A stretch of 6,800 nt of DNA, from contig WGAP01000182.1 of NCBI GenBank assembly GCA_015494775.1, forward strand, positions 1-6,800, written 5' to 3'. The notes under the pieces were generated by a model. That model was given only the letters and a program-made list of their open reading frames with translations, did no database searches and had not been told where the DNA came from. Below are positions 5,308 through 6,800 of the stretch, piece after piece. Origin of the DNA: Flavobacteriales bacterium (GTDB lineage Bacteria; Bacteroidota; Bacteroidia; Flavobacteriales; Flavobacteriaceae). Position 1 is the stretch's first letter; the number at the start of each line of letters is the position of its first letter. The position numbers and the translations under genes are program-made.

Positions 5308-6347
5308 AAAAGTTTTTGATGCTTATGGTAAGTTTGGCTATGTTGAGCTTGGCCGGTTGCAAATCCGCCAAATACAAACATCTGCCCGACGGACTTTATG
5401 CCGACATTCAAACCGAAAAAGGCGACATTCTCGTGCGTCTTTATCCCGACAAAGCCCCCGTAACGGTGGCCAATTTTGTCAGTTTGGCCGAAGGGACCAA
5501 TCCTTTTGTCAGTCCGCAATACAAAGGGAAACATTTCTACGACGGATTGACATTCCATCGCGTTATCAGCAAGGGCAACGGTGATGCCAAAGATTTCGTC
5601 ATCCAAGGCGGCGACCCGCTCGGAACCGGCGAAGGCGGCCCGGGCTATGAATTCAAAAACGAAATTTCCGACCTCAAACATACCGAAGGCACCCTTTCGA
5701 TGGCCAATGCCGGCCCCGATACCAACGGAAGTCAGTTTTTTATAACGCTCACCAAAACCCCTTGGCTCGACGGCCATTACAGCGCATTCGGAAAAGTGGT
5801 GCAAGGAATGGATGTGGCCCACAAAATTAAAAAGGGCGACAAAATCCTCAAAGTGGAAATTATCCGCAAGGGCAAACAAGCCAAGGATTTCGACGCCGTC
5901 AAGGTTTTTTCGGATTATATGAAGCAAAAACAAGCCGAAAAACAAAAAGCCCAAGCCCTGCAACAAAAACGTGCCGCACAATTTGCCGAATGGGAAAAAC
6001 AAGCCAAAAGTTATCCTTCGGGCCTGAAAATTTATTGGAAGAAACACACCCAAGGCAAAAAGCCCGTCAAGGGTCAAATCGTGTATGTGCATTATAGCGG
6101 GTATTTCAAAAACGGAAAAATGTTCGATTCGTCCGAAAAACGAAAAATCCCTTTGAGTTTCAAGGTGGGAACCGGCCGCGTCATTGCCGGTATGGACGAA
6201 GGTATATTGCAAATGCGCGAAGGCGAAGAAGCGGTTTTGTTTATTCCCTCGCATTTGGCCTACGGCCAACAAGGCGCAGGAAATGTTATTCCCCCTGATA
6301 CGGATTTGATTTTTGAAGTCAAATTGGTCAAAGTGGGTGAAAAGTAA
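5304..6347 (+). CDS. Cyclophilin-FKBP fusion peptidyl-prolyl isomerase, lipoprotein
   Basis: The 347-residue product has a lipoprotein signal (lipobox LAGC, Cys19), so it is tethered on the periplasmic side of a membrane. Residues 31-190 are a cyclophilin: FHRVI (84-88, catalytic Arg86), F98/IQGGD (100-104), SMANAGPDTNGSQFFIT (132-148) and WLDG with Trp154. Residues 196-236 are a Lys/Gln/Ala-rich helical linker. Residues 252-345 are an FKBP domain with YVHYSGYFKNGKMFDSS, VIAGMDEG, GEEAVLFIPSHLAYG and a final DLIFEVKL strand. FKBP12 Tyr26, Phe36, Asp37, Phe46, Val55, Ile56, Tyr82 and Phe99 are matched by Tyr264, Phe274, Asp275, Phe286, Val293, Ile294, Tyr320 and Phe337; Trp59 becomes Met297. 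Both domains therefore look catalytically competent. ATGA overlap with the gldI-like gene implies coupled translation. It probably acts as a folding helper for exported proteins. Confidence 0.9.
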   Translation: MKKFLMLMVSLAMLSLAGCKSAKYKHLPDGLYADIQTEKGDILVRLYPDKAPVTVANFVSLAEGTNPFVSPQYKGKHFYDGLTFHRVISKGNGDAKDFVIQGGDPLGTGEGGPGYEFKNEISDLKHTEGTLSMANAGPDTNGSQFFITLTKTPWLDGHYSAFGKVVQGMDVAHKIKKGDKILKVEIIRKGKQAKDFDAVKVFSDYMKQKQAEKQKAQALQQKRAAQFAEWEKQAKSYPSGLKIYWKKHTQGKKPVKGQIVYVHYSGYFKNGKMFDSSEKRKIPLSFKVGTGRVIAGMDEGILQMREGEEAVLFIPSHLAYGQQGAGNVIPPDTDLIFEVKLVKVGEK

Positions 6348-6378
6348 TTGTGTGGAAACGAATAATTGTTTATCTTTA
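6348..6378 (+). promoter_or_regulatory. Candidate promoter for the helical small protein
   Basis: TTG (6348-6350), 20 bases, then TATCTTTA (6371-6378) fits the Bacteroidota -33/-7 pattern with a single mismatch in the last -7 base. Transcription would begin near 6385. That leaves about 25 nt before the ATG at 6410 but only about 4 nt before the earlier in-frame ATG at 6389, and so helps choose the start. No hairpin terminator is seen between the fusion PPIase stop and this element. Confidence 0.4.
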
Positions 6379-6409
6379 ATTTTTGAAAATGAATAAAATT
6401 TATCGCCCT

Positions 6410-6796
6410 ATGGAAAAGAAAATGCACTACCTGAGCGACTTGGAGTTCAACTTGGACACTTGGAAACGTGAGCTAAAATTTCACCGCGACGAAATGGATT
6501 CTTTTCAGGAAAAATTGGACGAAGTCGCCGCCCGCAAGGATTTGGACAAAGATGCTTTGGCCAAATTGGAACGTTTTCAGAATAAAATTATGCGCGAACG
6601 TAAGGTCATTTCCGATTTACTCCACAAAATCAAGGAAAAACGCCTCAATATCCGCCAAGCCGACATTACCGAACCCCTGGACGGACGGCTTTATCGCGAA
6701 CAACAACCCCTGCGCGACGAAATGCGCACCTACATCCGTCTCCATTACGATTTCAAGGAAGAAATGATGGACTTTTTTACCGAATGGCTCGACTGA
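6410..6796 (+). CDS. Small charged helical/coiled-coil protein of unknown function
   Basis: I do not recognise a named function. The 128-residue product is rich in Lys, Arg, Glu and Asp, has no cysteine, signal peptide or membrane segment, and looks almost wholly helical. A first long helix covers about 7-42 (LEFNLDTWKRELKFHRDEMDSF), a second about 46-84 (LAKLERFQNKIMRERKVISDLL), then a break with Pro89 and Pro100, and a third 101-127 ending FFTEWLD. The layout suggests a three-helix bundle or dimeric coiled coil. Proteins of this size and pattern (LeF..d...W..EL.F...E...F...L) are, as I recall, common uncharacterised proteins in flavobacteria. The start is uncertain: ATG 6410 is preferred from the candidate promoter, with in-frame ATGs at 6389 and 6422 and TTG at 6383 as alternatives. 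The stop falls four bases before the window edge. Confidence 0.7.
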   Translation: MEKKMHYLSDLEFNLDTWKRELKFHRDEMDSFQEKLDEVAARKDLDKDALAKLERFQNKIMRERKVISDLLHKIKEKRLNIRQADITEPLDGRLYREQQPLRDEMRTYIRLHYDFKEEMMDFFTEWLD

Positions 6797-6800
6797 TTTC

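Noticed and set aside
5160..6260. Direct DNA repeat between the gldI-like gene and the fusion PPIase (GGCGAAGAAGC and nearby)
   Set aside because: The shared bases encode the common GEEAV...P FKBP motif. They reflect domain homology, not a mobile or recombination repeat.
5265..6272. Minus-strand reading frame (335 codons) opposite the fusion PPIase
   Set aside because: The + strand encodes two intact PPIase domains. The antisense product is Phe/Gly/His-rich in the way typical of shadows of Lys/Pro/Ala-rich genes, with no motif.
1..6800. Signs of a defence system, prophage, insertion sequence or horizontal transfer
   Set aside because: Codon style and composition look even across the genes, all genes are collinear core-type functions, and no transposase, integrase, terminal repeats or nuclease-toxin pairs are present.

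Overview
The window reads as chromosome of a gliding, Bacteroidota-type bacterium, most likely in the Flavobacteriales, with GC a little under 50% by eye. Four things point there. There is a GldI-type lipoprotein PPIase, a family of the Bacteroidota gliding machinery. There are -7 promoter elements of the TAnnTTTG type. Leaders are A-rich and lack Shine-Dalgarno sites. The S9 peptidase closely resembles Porphyromonas prolyl tripeptidyl peptidase. All genes lie on the + strand, coding density is high, and I see no mobile element, CRISPR array, tRNA or rRNA.

Layout: (1) The 3' end of a gene whose product looks like a TonB C-terminal domain (1-221), closed by a perfect 8-bp hairpin. (2) A secreted S9 prolyl (tri)peptidyl peptidase (290-2398), with its own TAACTTTG element between the hairpin and the start. 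(3) A divergent sigma-70-like protein (2479-3186) joined by a one-base TAATG overlap to smpB (3186-3665), the tmRNA partner in ribosome rescue. (4) A tight three-gene unit: nrnA (DHH/DHHA1 nanoRNase/pAp phosphatase, TTG start, 3729-4760), a gldI-like lipoprotein (4753-5307, 8-nt overlap) and a cyclophilin-FKBP fusion lipoprotein (5304-6347, 4-nt overlap). (5) A small charged helical protein of unknown function (6410-6796) behind a plausible promoter of its own.

Function: the sigma-smpB pair and nrnA concern RNA and translation (promoter choice, ribosome rescue, final RNA degradation). The two PPIases are probably tethered in the periplasm and assist folding of exported or gliding/secretion proteins. 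The peptidase trims proline-containing peptides in the periplasm. Most of this is ordinary core genome. The points most worth a second look are the sigma-like/smpB coupling with a dyad in the candidate promoter, the contrast between a GldI-like FKBP with altered catalytic positions and a neighbour that retains both PPIase active sites, and the TTG-started nrnA on a very short leader. I do not see clear evidence of an undescribed defence or mobile system.
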